Below, piece by piece: positions 17,027 through 26,009 of a DNA stretch of 64,000 nt. The position numbers and the translations under genes were made by a program. The notes beneath the pieces were generated by a model, which was not told the origin of the DNA, did not search any database, and worked only from the letters and a program-made list of their open reading frames with translations. The DNA comes from Methylococcus sp. Mc7 (lineage in GTDB: Bacteria; Pseudomonadota; Gammaproteobacteria; Methylococcales; Methylococcaceae). The first letter of the stretch is position 1; every line of letters begins with the position of its first letter. Where the stretch lies: the NCBI RefSeq assembly GCF_019285515.1, contig NZ_CP079095.1, positions 2,636,501 to 2,700,500 of the forward strand. Reading direction: 5' to 3'.

Positions 17027-18232
17027 ATGAGGTTCGCGTTGGCTGGTGTGATGCGCGTGGCGCTGCTTGCCGGGGCCGCCGTCTTTCTGTGGTCCTGCCA
17101 CGGCGAACCCGAACCGGAGCGTTCCGAAATGGTGCATGTGGAAGTCGCGGCCAAGGCGGCTCCGCAGGAATCCACGGAACAGGACAGCTCGGTCGTCACG
17201 GCTCCCCCGGACCTCATGAAACGGCTGCGGATCGAGGTGTTGTCCGAAGGTGAACTGCATGAGCCGCTGCGGGTGCCGGGCAGGGTCAGCATCGAAGAAT
17301 TCAGCCGTCTGGCTCGCATCGGTGCAACGGTGACGGGACGGATCACCCATATCGATGCCTCCGTGGGCCAGCGGGTGAAGCGGGGCCAGAAACTCGCGGT
17401 GCTGAACAGCACCGAGTTTTCCGACACCCAGCGGGCATTCCTCAAGGCACTCGCCCAGAAACAGCTTCACGCTGTGATCGTCGAGCGGGCGCGCAAGCTC
17501 TACAAATCCGGCGTGATCAGCGAGCTGGAATTCCAGCGCCGTGCCAGCGAATTGTCCCAGGCGGAAACCGAATACAACGCCATGGCCGACCAGTTGCAGG
17601 TGCTCGGCATGTCGGACGAATCCCTCGCCTTGCTGGAGAAGAACCGGTCGATCCAGCCGCTGGTGCCGGTCGCCTCCTCCATCGACGGCATTGTGATGGA
17701 GCGCAACGTCAGTACGGGGCTGGTGGTCCAGCCGGCGGACGTCCTCTTCGTGGTGGCCGACCTTTCCCAGCTCTGGATCGTGGCGGAAGTGCCCGAGCAG
17801 CAGGCCGAGTGGGCACGTGTCGGGCAGCAGGTGGAAGCGGAAATTCCGGCGCTGTCGGACCGGCGGGTGAAGGGTCATCTGGTCTACATCGCGCCGACCG
17901 TCGATCCCGAGACACGCACCGTCACCGTCCGCATGGAGGTGGCCAATCCGGACGGCTCCCTCAAGCCCGAAATGCTGGCGACCATGCTGATTTCGGGCAA
18001 GGTGAGCCGTCTGCCCATGCTGCCGGCGGAAGCGGTGGTCCGGGAAGGCGACCAGGACGCGGTGTTCGTCCCCCTCGGCGATGGCAGGTTTCGAATCAAA
18101 CCGGTGGCGTTGGGCAAGGAAATCGGCGGCCAGCGGCCGGTGCTGTCGGGCCTTTCCGCAGGAGACGAGGTGGTGACCGAGGGTTCGTTCCATCTCAACA
18201 ACGAACGCCTCCGCAAGGAACTGGAGCAGTAG
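17027..18232 (+). CDS. RND efflux periplasmic adaptor, CzcB/CusB-like lipoprotein
   Basis: 401 residues. The signal ends in a lipobox (AAVFLWSC), so the protein is probably lipid-anchored. A membrane-fusion fold follows: a barrel-sandwich half (ARIGATVTGRITHIDASVGQRVKRGQKLAVL), a hairpin (KLYKSGVISELEFQRRASEL), the second half (VPVASSIDGIVMERNVSTGLVV) and a beta-barrel region (VDPETRTVTVRMEVANPDG). This is the CzcB/CusB branch. It bridges the inner-membrane pump encoded 3 bp downstream to an outer-membrane channel. No CzcC-type channel gene is present in the operon, so a channel from elsewhere is needed. No His-rich metal-binding extension is visible. Confidence 0.92.
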   Translation: MRFALAGVMRVALLAGAAVFLWSCHGEPEPERSEMVHVEVAAKAAPQESTEQDSSVVTAPPDLMKRLRIEVLSEGELHEPLRVPGRVSIEEFSRLARIGATVTGRITHIDASVGQRVKRGQKLAVLNSTEFSDTQRAFLKALAQKQLHAVIVERARKLYKSGVISELEFQRRASELSQAETEYNAMADQLQVLGMSDESLALLEKNRSIQPLVPVASSIDGIVMERNVSTGLVVQPADVLFVVADLSQLWIVAEVPEQQAEWARVGQQVEAEIPALSDRRVKGHLVYIAPTVDPETRTVTVRMEVANPDGSLKPEMLATMLISGKVSRLPMLPAEAVVREGDQDAVFVPLGDGRFRIKPVALGKEIGGQRPVLSGLSAGDEVVTEGSFHLNNERLRKELEQ

Positions 18233-18235
18233 TCC

Positions 18236-21200
18236 ATGATAGAAGCTCTGCTGCGGGCCGCGCTCAAGCAGCGGCTGGTGGTGCTGGTCGTGGCTCTTGC
18301 CCTCCTCGGCTTCGGCATCGATGCGGCGCGCAAGCTGTCGGTCGACGCCTTCCCCGACGTCACCAACGTCCAGGTGCAGATCGCCGCCGAGGCGCCCGGC
18401 CGCTCGCCGGAGGAGGTCGAGCGCTTCATCACGGTGCCGATCGAAGTCGCCATGACCGGACTGCCCGGCCTGACCGAGCTGCGCTCGCTGAACAAGAACG
18501 GCCTGTCCATCGTGACCCTGGTGTTCACCGACGCCACCGACGTCTACTTCGCCCGCCAACTGGTGATGGAGCGGCTGATCGAAGTGGCATCGCGTATGCC
18601 GGAAGACGTCACGCCGGTGCTGGGGCCGGTGTCGACGGCGCTGGGAGAGGTCTATCAGTACACGCTGGAGCGCCCCGACGACGGCCAGCGGGCGTTGACC
18701 TACGAGGAACTGGTGGAGCGGCGCACGGTGCAGGACTGGGTGGTGCGGCCGCTGCTGCGGAGCATTCCCGGCGTGGCGGAGATCAATTCGCAAGGCGGCT
18801 TCGTCAAGCAATACCAGGTTCTCGCCAACCCCGACCGGCTGCGTCACTACGAGATCAGCCTGCGCGAGGTCTACGAATCCCTGGCCCGCAACAACGCCAA
18901 CAGCGGCGGCGGCATTCTTCCCCATTTCGCCCAGCAGTACCTGATACGGGGCGTGGCTCTGATCTCGAGCCTGGAAGACATCCGCAGCATCGTCCTCAAG
19001 GAGATCAGCGGCGTGCCGGTGCATCTGGGAGACGTGGCGGAAGTCCGGTTCGGGCACCAGGTGAGAGCCGGCGCCATCGTCAAGAACGGTTATACCGAGT
19101 CGGTCGCCGGGGTGGTGATGATGGTGCGGGGCGGCAACGCCAAGGAAATCGTCGCTCGGATCAAGGCGCGGGTGGACGAGATCAACCGCAAAGGGATGCT
19201 GCCGGATGGACTCAGGATCGTGCCGTTCTACGACCGGACCGACCTGGTCGACGCGGCCTTGAACACCGTCACCAAGGCGCTGACCGAAGGCATCCTGCTG
19301 GTGATCGGGGTACTTTTCGTCTTCATGGGAGAAATCCGCTCCAGTCTGATCGTGGTTTCCACCCTGATCCTGACCCCCCTCCTGACTTTCCTGGTCATGA
19401 ATCACTACGGCATCTCGGCCAACCTGATGACGCTCGGCGGGCTCGCCATCGCCATCGGCATGGTGGTCGACGGTTCGGTGGTGGTGGTGGAGAACGCGGT
19501 GAGCCAACTGAGCGAACGCCGCGACACCGGCGAAAGCCAGGTCCGCATCGTGTTCGAATCGACCCTGGAGGTGGGCATTCCGGTGATCTTCGGCGTCGGG
19601 ATCATCGTGCTGGTGTTCCTGCCCCTGCTCATGCTGGAGGGCATGGAAGGCAAGCTGTTCGCCCCGCTCGCCCTGACCATCGCCATCGCCCAGGCGATTT
19701 CGCTGGTACTGGGCATGGTGCTGGCGCCGGTGCTCTCGTCCTACGTCCTCAAGCCGCAGGCGCATGCCGAAACCCGGATCATCACCTGGATCAAGCGTCC
19801 GTACGCCAGGCTTTTGCACTGGCTGATGCCTCGCGGCGTCCTGGTCTGCACCGTGATGGGGACATTGCTGGCCGCGGCGCTGGCATTGTTTCCATTCCTC
19901 GGCACTTCGTTCATCCCGACGCTCAACGAAGGCACGATCACGCCCGGCGTCACCCGCGTGCCCAGCATTGCTTTCGATGAATCGCTGCGCATGGAAATGG
20001 AGGCCATGAAGCTGGTCATGGAAGTGCCTGGCGTCAAGATGGCCGTGTCCAAGCTGGGCCGGGGCGAGAGTCCGGCCGACCCGGCCGGGCCGAACGAGGC
20101 CGATCCGGTGGTGACGCTGATGCCGAAAAGCGACATGCCGGACGGCTGGGACAAGACGCGCATCGAGGAGGAAATCCGCCGCAAGCTCGACGTGTTGCCG
20201 GGTATCCAGCTGGTGATGAGCCAGCCCATCGCCGACCGGCTCGACGAAATGGTGTCGGGCGTCCGCTCCCAGGTCGCCATCAAGCTGTTCGGCGACGATC
20301 TGTCCGTGCTGAAGGAAAAGGGCGACGAAATCGCCAAAGTCCTCAAGGACATCAAGGGCACCAAGGATTTGCGGGTGGAGCGCGTGACCGGCCAGCAGTA
20401 CCTCACCATCGACGTGGACCGCGCCGCCATCGCACGCCATGGTATCAATGCCTCGGATATTCACGACATCATCGAGACGGCCGTGGGCGGGAAGAAGGCC
20501 ACCGAAATCTATGAAGGCCAGCGCCGGTTCGACGCGGTGGTGCGCTATCCGGAGAGCTTCCGCAACAGCGTCGAGCGCATCCATACGATCGCCCTGCTGT
20601 CTCCGAACGGCGCGGTGGTGCCGCTGGACGACGTCGCCCATATCCGGCTGCAGGACGGTCCGGCTCAGATCAGCCGCGAGACGGGCCGGCGCCGTATCGT
20701 GATCGGTGCCAATCTGGAGGACCGCGACGTGGGCGGCTACGTCGCCGAAGCCCAGCAGAAGATCGCCCGGATGGTCGACCTGCCGGAAGGCTATTCCCTG
20801 GACTGGGGCGGCCAGTTCGAGAACATGCAGCGGGCCATGGCCCGGCTCGGCATCACCGTGCCGATCACCATCGCGATGATCTTCTTCCTGCTGTTCGTGC
20901 TGTTCAACTCGCTGCGTTACGCGGCGCTGATCCTGCTGGAACTGCCGTTTTCCTGCATCGGTGGGATCTTTGGCCTGTTCGCGACCGGCGAATACCTGTC
21001 GGTGCCGGCCTCGGTGGGGTTCATCGCCCTGTTCGGTGTCGCGGTGCTGAACGGTGTGGTGCTGGTTTCCTGCATCATCGACCTGCGCACGAATGGCTAC
21101 AGCCAGTACGATGCGTGCGTGCAGGCCTGCATGCAGCGCCTGAGGCCGGTGCTGATGACCGCATCGGCCGCGCTGCTCGGCCTGATCCCCATGCTGTTCG

Positions 21201-21337
21201 GCACCGGCCCGGGTTCGGAAATCCAGCGCCCCCTGGCGATCGTGGTGATCAGCGGGCTGGTGTTTTCCACGGCACTGACCCTGCTGGTCCTGCCGACCGT
21301 TTACCGCTGGTTCGAGGAAAAGCGGATCGAGGCCTGA
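18236..21337 (+). CDS. Heavy-metal RND efflux pump, CzcA/CusA family
   Basis: 1033 residues, the usual length of HME-RND pumps. Family motifs include VDAFPDVTNVQVQI after TM1, FITVPIEVAMTGLPG, FVFMGEIRSSLIVV at the start of the TM2-6 block, GGLAIAIGMVVDGSVVVVENAV in TM4, and DELSVPASVGFIALFGVAVLNG-like sequence in the second TM block. It exports a divalent or monovalent metal by proton antiport. The metal cannot be set from sequence alone; Co/Zn/Cd/Ni are known for CzcA and Cu/Ag for CusA. The start lies 3 bp after the adaptor stop. A very long ORF on the opposite strand is an artefact of the GC-rich codons. Confidence 0.94.
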   Translation: MIEALLRAALKQRLVVLVVALALLGFGIDAARKLSVDAFPDVTNVQVQIAAEAPGRSPEEVERFITVPIEVAMTGLPGLTELRSLNKNGLSIVTLVFTDATDVYFARQLVMERLIEVASRMPEDVTPVLGPVSTALGEVYQYTLERPDDGQRALTYEELVERRTVQDWVVRPLLRSIPGVAEINSQGGFVKQYQVLANPDRLRHYEISLREVYESLARNNANSGGGILPHFAQQYLIRGVALISSLEDIRSIVLKEISGVPVHLGDVAEVRFGHQVRAGAIVKNGYTESVAGVVMMVRGGNAKEIVARIKARVDEINRKGMLPDGLRIVPFYDRTDLVDAALNTVTKALTEGILLVIGVLFVFMGEIRSSLIVVSTLILTPLLTFLVMNHYGISANLMTLGGLAIAIGMVVDGSVVVVENAVSQLSERRDTGESQVRIVFESTLEVGIPVIFGVGIIVLVFLPLLMLEGMEGKLFAPLALTIAIAQAISLVLGMVLAPVLSSYVLKPQAHAETRIITWIKRPYARLLHWLMPRGVLVCTVMGTLLAAALALFPFLGTSFIPTLNEGTITPGVTRVPSIAFDESLRMEMEAMKLVMEVPGVKMAVSKLGRGESPADPAGPNEADPVVTLMPKSDMPDGWDKTRIEEEIRRKLDVLPGIQLVMSQPIADRLDEMVSGVRSQVAIKLFGDDLSVLKEKGDEIAKVLKDIKGTKDLRVERVTGQQYLTIDVDRAAIARHGINASDIHDIIETAVGGKKATEIYEGQRRFDAVVRYPESFRNSVERIHTIALLSPNGAVVPLDDVAHIRLQDGPAQISRETGRRRIVIGANLEDRDVGGYVAEAQQKIARMVDLPEGYSLDWGGQFENMQRAMARLGITVPITIAMIFFLLFVLFNSLRYAALILLELPFSCIGGIFGLFATGEYLSVPASVGFIALFGVAVLNGVVLVSCIIDLRTNGYSQYDACVQACMQRLRPVLMTASAALLGLIPMLFGTGPGSEIQRPLAIVVISGLVFSTALTLLVLPTVYRWFEEKRIEA

Positions 21338-21374
21338 GCGCGAACCATAAAATCCATAAACTTCGGGTGATGAT

Positions 21375-21692
21375 GTGAAAGAGATCAAGGCTGTCATCCA
21401 GCCCTACCGCTTGAGATCCCTGCGCAACGCTTTCCGTCGCATGGCCGGTTTCCCCGGCATGAGCGTCTGGCGGGTGGAGGGTTGCAGCTCCCACGAAGGC
21501 GAGGAAGTCTACGACAGCCTGCGCAGCGAGCTGACCGATTTCTCGCACAAGGTCCGGATCGAGATACTCGCGGAAGAAGCCCAGGTCGAGGAAATCGTCC
21601 GGATCATCTACGAGAACACCCACTCCGGGCGGCTCGGCGACGGCATCGTATGGGTGACGCCGGTCGAGCAGAGCCGGCGGCTGAGCGAGTGA
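21375..21692 (+). CDS. PII-like regulator linked to a metal RND pump
   Basis: 105 residues from the GTG at 21375 (KEIKAVIQPYRLRSLRNAFR). The order MKxIKAxIxPxKL, then a T-loop-sized central region, then EEIVRIIYENTHSGRLGDGIVWVTPVEQ follows the GlnB/PII fold. The uridylylated Tyr and the classic T-loop sequence are absent: the region reads EGCSSHEGEEVYDSLRSEL. Such proteins are known beside CusA/CzcA pumps and are thought to sense metals or nucleotides. The gene begins 37 bp after the pump stop, so it is most likely the last gene of the operon. Binding ligand is unknown. Confidence 0.82.
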   Translation: MKEIKAVIQPYRLRSLRNAFRRMAGFPGMSVWRVEGCSSHEGEEVYDSLRSELTDFSHKVRIEILAEEAQVEEIVRIIYENTHSGRLGDGIVWVTPVEQSRRLSE

Positions 21693-21711
21693 GCCATCGA
21701 CGCGAAGCGAC

Positions 21712-22049
21712 TGGGGTCAGGTCTTGCAGAGCGAAACATTCCCAAATACTCCCCTGGCCAGACCATTACGCATCGAACTGTCCGTATCACGTCACCTCAC
21801 GCGGCGACCGGTGCGAGGAGATCGATCTGTTCGATGATGACAGGAAAGGATGGCTGGTGTTGTTAGGTGAGGTCTGCCGACGCTTTAATTGGGTTAGCAA
21901 TGCATCGGGTGTGGTCTAAGTTTATCAGTCCGGCGAATACTCAATGAAAGCTATCGCTGAGGTATTTGGCGTGCATTACGCTGCGGTAAGCTGGGCGGTG
22001 AAAGTGTATGAAACCAAGGGGTAGTGCAGTATTGCAAGACCTGACCCCA
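21712..22049 (+). mobile_element. REP-flanked RAYT (REP-associated tyrosine transposase) remnant, copy A
   Basis: The 338-bp unit has perfect 17-bp inverted ends: TGGGGTCAGGTCTTGCA at 21712-21728 and its complement at 22033-22049. Inside are the N-terminal part of a Y1/RAYT transposase (YHVTSRGDRCEEIDLF, then DDDRKGWLVLLGEVCRRFN) with a frameshift ahead of it, and a C-terminal tail (YSMKAIAEVFGVHYAAVSWA). The middle, with the HUH and tyrosine motifs, is deleted. It cannot encode an active enzyme. A second copy with the same deletion lies at 24281-26270. Confidence 0.85.
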
Positions 22050-22077
22050 AGTTTGTGCGCGCTGGGAGCGGATGAGA

Positions 22078-22497
22078 TCAGAACGGATTCGGGCTGATTC
22101 GGAGCCGCCTTCCCGTGTTCTCCGGCTCCAGGTGGATTTCCAGGTCGGGCGAGGGAAGGAAGCCTTCGCCCTTCTCCGGCCATTCCACGAAACACAGGGC
22201 GTCCGGCCGGAAATAGTCGCGAATGCCCATCCATTCGAGTTCTTCCGGGTCGTTCAGGCGGTATAGATCGAAATGGTAGACGGTGCGGTCGGCCAGAGGG
22301 TATTCCTCGACCAGGGTGTAAGTCGGGCTCTTGACCGTGCCCTGGTAGCCGGCGGCGCGGAGATAACCACGCACCAGGGTGGTCTTGCCGGCACCCAGAT
22401 TGCCGTGGAGGAACACGACGCATCCGGGCGGCAGAGTCGTCTGCAGGCGGGCGGCGAAGGCCAGCGTCGCCTTCTCATCGGGAAGGTATAGGATCAC
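22078..22497 (-). CDS. tsaE: tRNA threonylcarbamoyladenosine biosynthesis ATPase TsaE
   Basis: 139 residues from a GTG at 22497 (VILYLPDEKATLAFAARL). The Walker A loop HGNLGAGKTTLVRGYL is at about 31-46, SPTYTLVEEY follows, and FDLYRLNDPEELEWMGIRDY with FVEWPEKGEGFLP matches TsaE. The enzyme works with TsaB and TsaD in t6A37 formation on ANN-decoding tRNAs, in the cytoplasm. The GTG overlaps the nnr stop by 4 bp (GTGA), so translation is coupled; the nnr-tsaE order is typical of proteobacteria. Confidence 0.96.
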   Translation of the reverse strand: MILYLPDEKATLAFAARLQTTLPPGCVVFLHGNLGAGKTTLVRGYLRAAGYQGTVKSPTYTLVEEYPLADRTVYHFDLYRLNDPEELEWMGIRDYFRPDALCFVEWPEKGEGFLPSPDLEIHLEPENTGRRLRISPNPF

Positions 22498-23981
22498 CGG
22501 TTGACGCAGGCGCGCAAGGCCTCGATCACGTCGCCGGCCAGGAGACCCCGCTCTCCGGCCGCTGCGGCCAGGTCGCCCGCCTGGCCATGCAGCCGCACCC
22601 CCAGACAGGCGGCTTCGAAGAGCGGTACGTGCTGCGCCAGAAGCCCCGCGATCACCCCGGTGAGCACGTCGCCCATGCCGCCGCTGGCCATGCCGGGATT
22701 GCCCCAGCGAGCCACGTGCGGGACGCCATCCGGTCCGGCGACCAGCGTGCCGGCGCCTTTGAGCACGGCGATGCCGCCGTAGCGCCGCTGCAAGGCGGAC
22801 ACGGCGGCGAAGCGGTCGCGCTGGATGGCGGCGCTGGAAAGCCCGAGCAGGCGGGCGGCTTCGCCGGGATGCGGCGTCAGTACCCAGCGGTCGCACTGGA
22901 GCGCGTGCTCCGCCAGTAGATTCAGCGCGTCGGCGTCGACCACCAGCGGTTTGCCGCTGGCGACGGCGGTGTCGAACAGTGCCTTCGCCCAGTCCGAGCA
23001 TCCCAGACCGGGGCCGACTGCCGCCACCGATGCGCGTTGCAGCAGCGGCTCGAGTTCTCGGCCGGATTCGACGCCGTGCACCATCAGCTCCGGCCGGGCC
23101 AGGTTCAGCAGGGGCGAGTGAGACGTCCGGGTGGCGATGCTGACCAGTCCCGCCCCGGTACGCGCCGCCGCTTCGCCTGCCATCCGCGCCGCCCCGCTGT
23201 AACCGCGTTCCCCGCCGATCACCAGCACGTGTCCGCATTGGCCTTTGTGCGCGTCCCGTTGCCGAGGCGACGGGGCGTACTCGGTGCTCCGCAGCAAGCG
23301 CGACGAAGGCGTCTGGCCCAGCCGGACCTCTGGCGGCGTGTCCAGATCGTCGAAGACGATCTCGCCGCAGTGCGCGGGGCCGGCTCCGGTGAACAGGCCC
23401 TGCTTGAGGCCGATGAAGCTGACCGTAAGGTCGGCATGGACCGCGTTTCCCATCACCGCCCCGGTGTCTGCGTTGAGTCCGGACGGGATGTCCACGGAGA
23501 CCACCTCGCCGGGGAAATCGTTGATCGCCTCGATGACGGCGGCGCATTCGCCAGCCACGTCCCGGTCCAGGCCGGTGCCGAGCAGGGCGTCGATCAGGAT
23601 CTCGGCGCCTTCGAAGCCGGGCGGAATGAAGTTCAGCACCGGCCCATCGACGTCCCGGTACTCCGCGAACGCGGCCGCGGCATCTCCCCGCAGCCGCTCG
23701 ACGGGACCGACGGGATAGGCGCGGACGTCGAAGCCCGCCGCCAGCGCCAGCCGGGCGATCACGTAGCCGTCGCCGCCGTTGTTGCCGGGGCCGCAGACGA
23801 CGGACAGGGTCTTCGCATCCGGCCAGCGCTCGCGCAGTGCCGCGAAGGCCGCGGTGCCGGCCCGGTGCATCAGTTCCAGTCCCGGAATCCCCAGGCCGTC
23901 GATGGCGTGGCGATCCATGGCCCGCACCTGGGCCGCGGTGAAAAGTGCGGTGGGAAGGGTGTCGTTCGAATGGGATGGCAT
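22494..23981 (-). CDS. nnr: Bifunctional NAD(P)H-hydrate epimerase/dehydratase
   Basis: 495 residues, the full two-domain repair enzyme for hydrated NAD(P)H. The N-terminal YjeF_N epimerase domain shows VVCGPGNNGGDGYVIARLA and VVSVDIPSGLNADTG. The C-terminal carbohydrate-kinase-like dehydratase shows VLVIGGERGYSGAARMAG, WVLTPHPGEAARLLG, and the nucleotide-binding GNPGMASGGMGDVLTGVIAGLLAQ-type motif. It converts S- and R-epimers, and then dehydrates using ADP or ATP. The start is at 23981, and its stop overlaps tsaE. Both domains look intact. Confidence 0.96.
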   Translation of the reverse strand: MPSHSNDTLPTALFTAAQVRAMDRHAIDGLGIPGLELMHRAGTAAFAALRERWPDAKTLSVVCGPGNNGGDGYVIARLALAAGFDVRAYPVGPVERLRGDAAAAFAEYRDVDGPVLNFIPPGFEGAEILIDALLGTGLDRDVAGECAAVIEAINDFPGEVVSVDIPSGLNADTGAVMGNAVHADLTVSFIGLKQGLFTGAGPAHCGEIVFDDLDTPPEVRLGQTPSSRLLRSTEYAPSPRQRDAHKGQCGHVLVIGGERGYSGAARMAGEAAARTGAGLVSIATRTSHSPLLNLARPELMVHGVESGRELEPLLQRASVAAVGPGLGCSDWAKALFDTAVASGKPLVVDADALNLLAEHALQCDRWVLTPHPGEAARLLGLSSAAIQRDRFAAVSALQRRYGGIAVLKGAGTLVAGPDGVPHVARWGNPGMASGGMGDVLTGVIAGLLAQHVPLFEAACLGVRLHGQAGDLAAAAGERGLLAGDVIEALRACVNR

Positions 23982-24280
23982 CGGGTGGACGAAGGCGCGT
24001 TGTGCGGAGTGTCGATAAAGACGCTATTCTGGCCGAACCCCGCGACTACGCCAAGGATTCCTTCGGCGCCCGCTCTTGCCGGTCAGATTGTCCGGGGCGT
24101 CGAATCAGCGTCAGCTTTCATGCGTCCGATTACGCTGCGCTAATCTGACGCGGGCTGACGCTGGTAACACGAAATACGCCGGACTTCCGTACTTGCAATG
24201 TCCGCCTCTTGAACCCATTCGCGGGTCCTGACTCTTGATTACACTGATTAGAAAAAAACTGGCCGATCCAAAGGAGCGAC
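23982..24280. other. Upstream region of nnr with an inverted repeat
   Basis: About 300 bp with no credible gene. CAGCGTCAGC near 24107 and GCTGACGCTG near 24155 form an inverted repeat with further short dyads between. It may carry the nnr promoter on the minus strand, but I cannot pick out hexamers with confidence. Confidence 0.3.
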
Positions 24281-24317
24281 TGGGATGAGGTCTTGCCAAG
24301 CACTACATTCCCATATA

Positions 24318-26009
24318 CCTGAATCCGTGCTCCCACCCTCTAAATAATTCATAACATATTGAATCCATTGTATAATTAGCCCATTTTCGATGTCACCCAT
24401 TTGATCATGCCGCGCTTTGAAGTCAAGCAATCCAGCAAGCTGCAACTGACCTCGTATTCCGGCCTGGCGCTGATTGGCCAGTGCTGCCAGGCGGCGCAGG
24501 TGGAGGCGGTCATTGACCCGAAGATCCCGGTGTCGCAAGGCATGCGTACCTCGGACATCGTCAAGAGCGTGGTCGGGCTGTTGAGTCTGGGCAAGAGCGA
24601 CTTCGAAGCCATCGAGCCATTCCGGAATGATCGCTTCTTCAAGGAGTCGCTGGGGCTGACGAAGGTGCCCGGAGCCGTGTGGCTGCGCCAGCGTCTGAAT
24701 GCCAAGGCGGAAGCCATCCGCGATCTGGCCGATGAGCTTTCCCTGAGGCTGCTGGAGCGAACCGAGGCGCCGATCACGCCGCACAAGGGCTATGTCTGCT
24801 GCGACATCGATACCTTCGCCATGGACAATAGTGGCACGAAGAAGGAAGCGGTGTCGCGCACCTATCAGGGCTTCGACGGTTACACGCCGATTGCCGCCTA
24901 TCTCGGCAACGAAGGCTGGAACACCGGGCTGGAACTGAGGCCAGGGTCCCGCCACTCGGCGTTCGAGACGCACTACTTCTACGAGCGGCTGTTTCCGCGC
25001 ATCGAACGCCTGGTCAAACCGGATCAGCCCGTGCTGCTGCGCGAGGACAGCGGTTTCGACGGCGCACAGCTTCTGTTCGCCAAGGCCGCGGAGCGAGACC
25101 GGCAAGCCGCGCTGGGGCGAAGCCTCGACTTCATCTGCAAGTGGAACCCCCGCAAGCAGGACAAGGGGGACTGGGTCAAGCGCGCCGAGGAGGCGGGCGC
25201 CTTTGCCGAGGCTCGTCCAGGCAAGCGGGTTGCGTTGCTGTCGTTGGAAGTGGAACGCGCCTGGCACAAGGAGAAGCGCTCCTTCCGCCTGGTCGCCCAG
25301 GTGACCGAGCGCACCATCGACAAGAAGGGCCAACACCTGCTGGCCCCGGAGGTCGAACTGGAAGGCTGGTGGACGACGCTCTCCTGTTCCGCCGAGGAAG
25401 TGATCGAACTCTACCAGCACCACGGCATGCATGAGCAGTTCCACTCCGAGTTCAAGACCGACCTTGATCTGGAGCGGCTGCCCTCGGGCAAGTTCGACAC
25501 CAACGACGTGATCCTGCATCTGGCGGCCTTCGCCTACAACTGCCTGCGTCTCTTGGGACAGATCGGCCTGACCGGCGAGATTGCGCCGATCCGTCATCCG
25601 GCCAAGCGCCGCCGCATCCGGACCGTGCTACAGGAGATCATGTACCGGGCGGCGAAGTTCGTCGCCCATGCCCGCCGGCTGATCCTCGATTTCGGCCGTG
25701 GCGTGGCGGCAAACGTAGCCGTGTTCGTGATGCTTCAGAATCGGCTGTGGGCGGCGGCGTCCGGATGACGGGAAATGCCTGCCGCACGCCTCGAATCCCT
25801 GATTCCGGAACCCCGGAAGGGACAGTCTCGCGCATGGAGCGGAAAATGAGCTGACGATAAGCGCACGCCAAGCAGATTGGCCCCGAAACCCCGGTCGAAC
25901 GTTCCCCGGATCGCCGGTAGCGAGGGCAAATCCCAAGGGAGAGCGCTCGAAATTCATGCGTTCAGGCCCGATGGGAAGGTGTAAGCCGAGGGGAACACGG
26001 ATTCAGGAT
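24318..26009 (+). mobile_element. Complete IS1380-family insertion sequence
   Basis: The ends are inverted repeats: CCTGAATCCGTGCTCCC from 24318, and GGGAACACGGATTCAGG ending at 26009. The 1692-bp element is flanked by the direct repeat ATATA at 24313-24317 and 26010-26014. It holds one intact DDE transposase. The target is the second RAYT remnant, so this insertion is younger than that copy. Confidence 0.93.
24407..25768 (+). CDS. IS1380 family transposase
   Basis: 453 residues from ATG 24407 (MPRFEVKQSSKLQLTSYSG); a TTG two codons upstream is less likely. The DDE residues can be read: Asp in CCDIDTFAMDNSGT, Asp in LLREDSGFDG and Glu in HGMHEQFHSEFKTD, with the long insertion domain between the second and third typical of IS1380. 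The C-terminus is Arg-rich and ends in a hydrophobic helix (VAVFVMLQNRLWAAASG). The frame is uninterrupted, so the enzyme is probably functional. It recognises the 17-bp inverted ends at 24318 and 26009. Confidence 0.95.
   Translation: MPRFEVKQSSKLQLTSYSGLALIGQCCQAAQVEAVIDPKIPVSQGMRTSDIVKSVVGLLSLGKSDFEAIEPFRNDRFFKESLGLTKVPGAVWLRQRLNAKAEAIRDLADELSLRLLERTEAPITPHKGYVCCDIDTFAMDNSGTKKEAVSRTYQGFDGYTPIAAYLGNEGWNTGLELRPGSRHSAFETHYFYERLFPRIERLVKPDQPVLLREDSGFDGAQLLFAKAAERDRQAALGRSLDFICKWNPRKQDKGDWVKRAEEAGAFAEARPGKRVALLSLEVERAWHKEKRSFRLVAQVTERTIDKKGQHLLAPEVELEGWWTTLSCSAEEVIELYQHHGMHEQFHSEFKTDLDLERLPSGKFDTNDVILHLAAFAYNCLRLLGQIGLTGEIAPIRHPAKRRRIRTVLQEIMYRAAKFVAHARRLILDFGRGVAANVAVFVMLQNRLWAAASG

Noticed and set aside
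16790-21397. 1535-codon frame on the minus strand across the metal-efflux operon
   Set aside because: It lies antisense to two genes with clear RND domains, is His/Gln/Arg-rich and shows no domain; GC-rich codons leave this frame open by chance.
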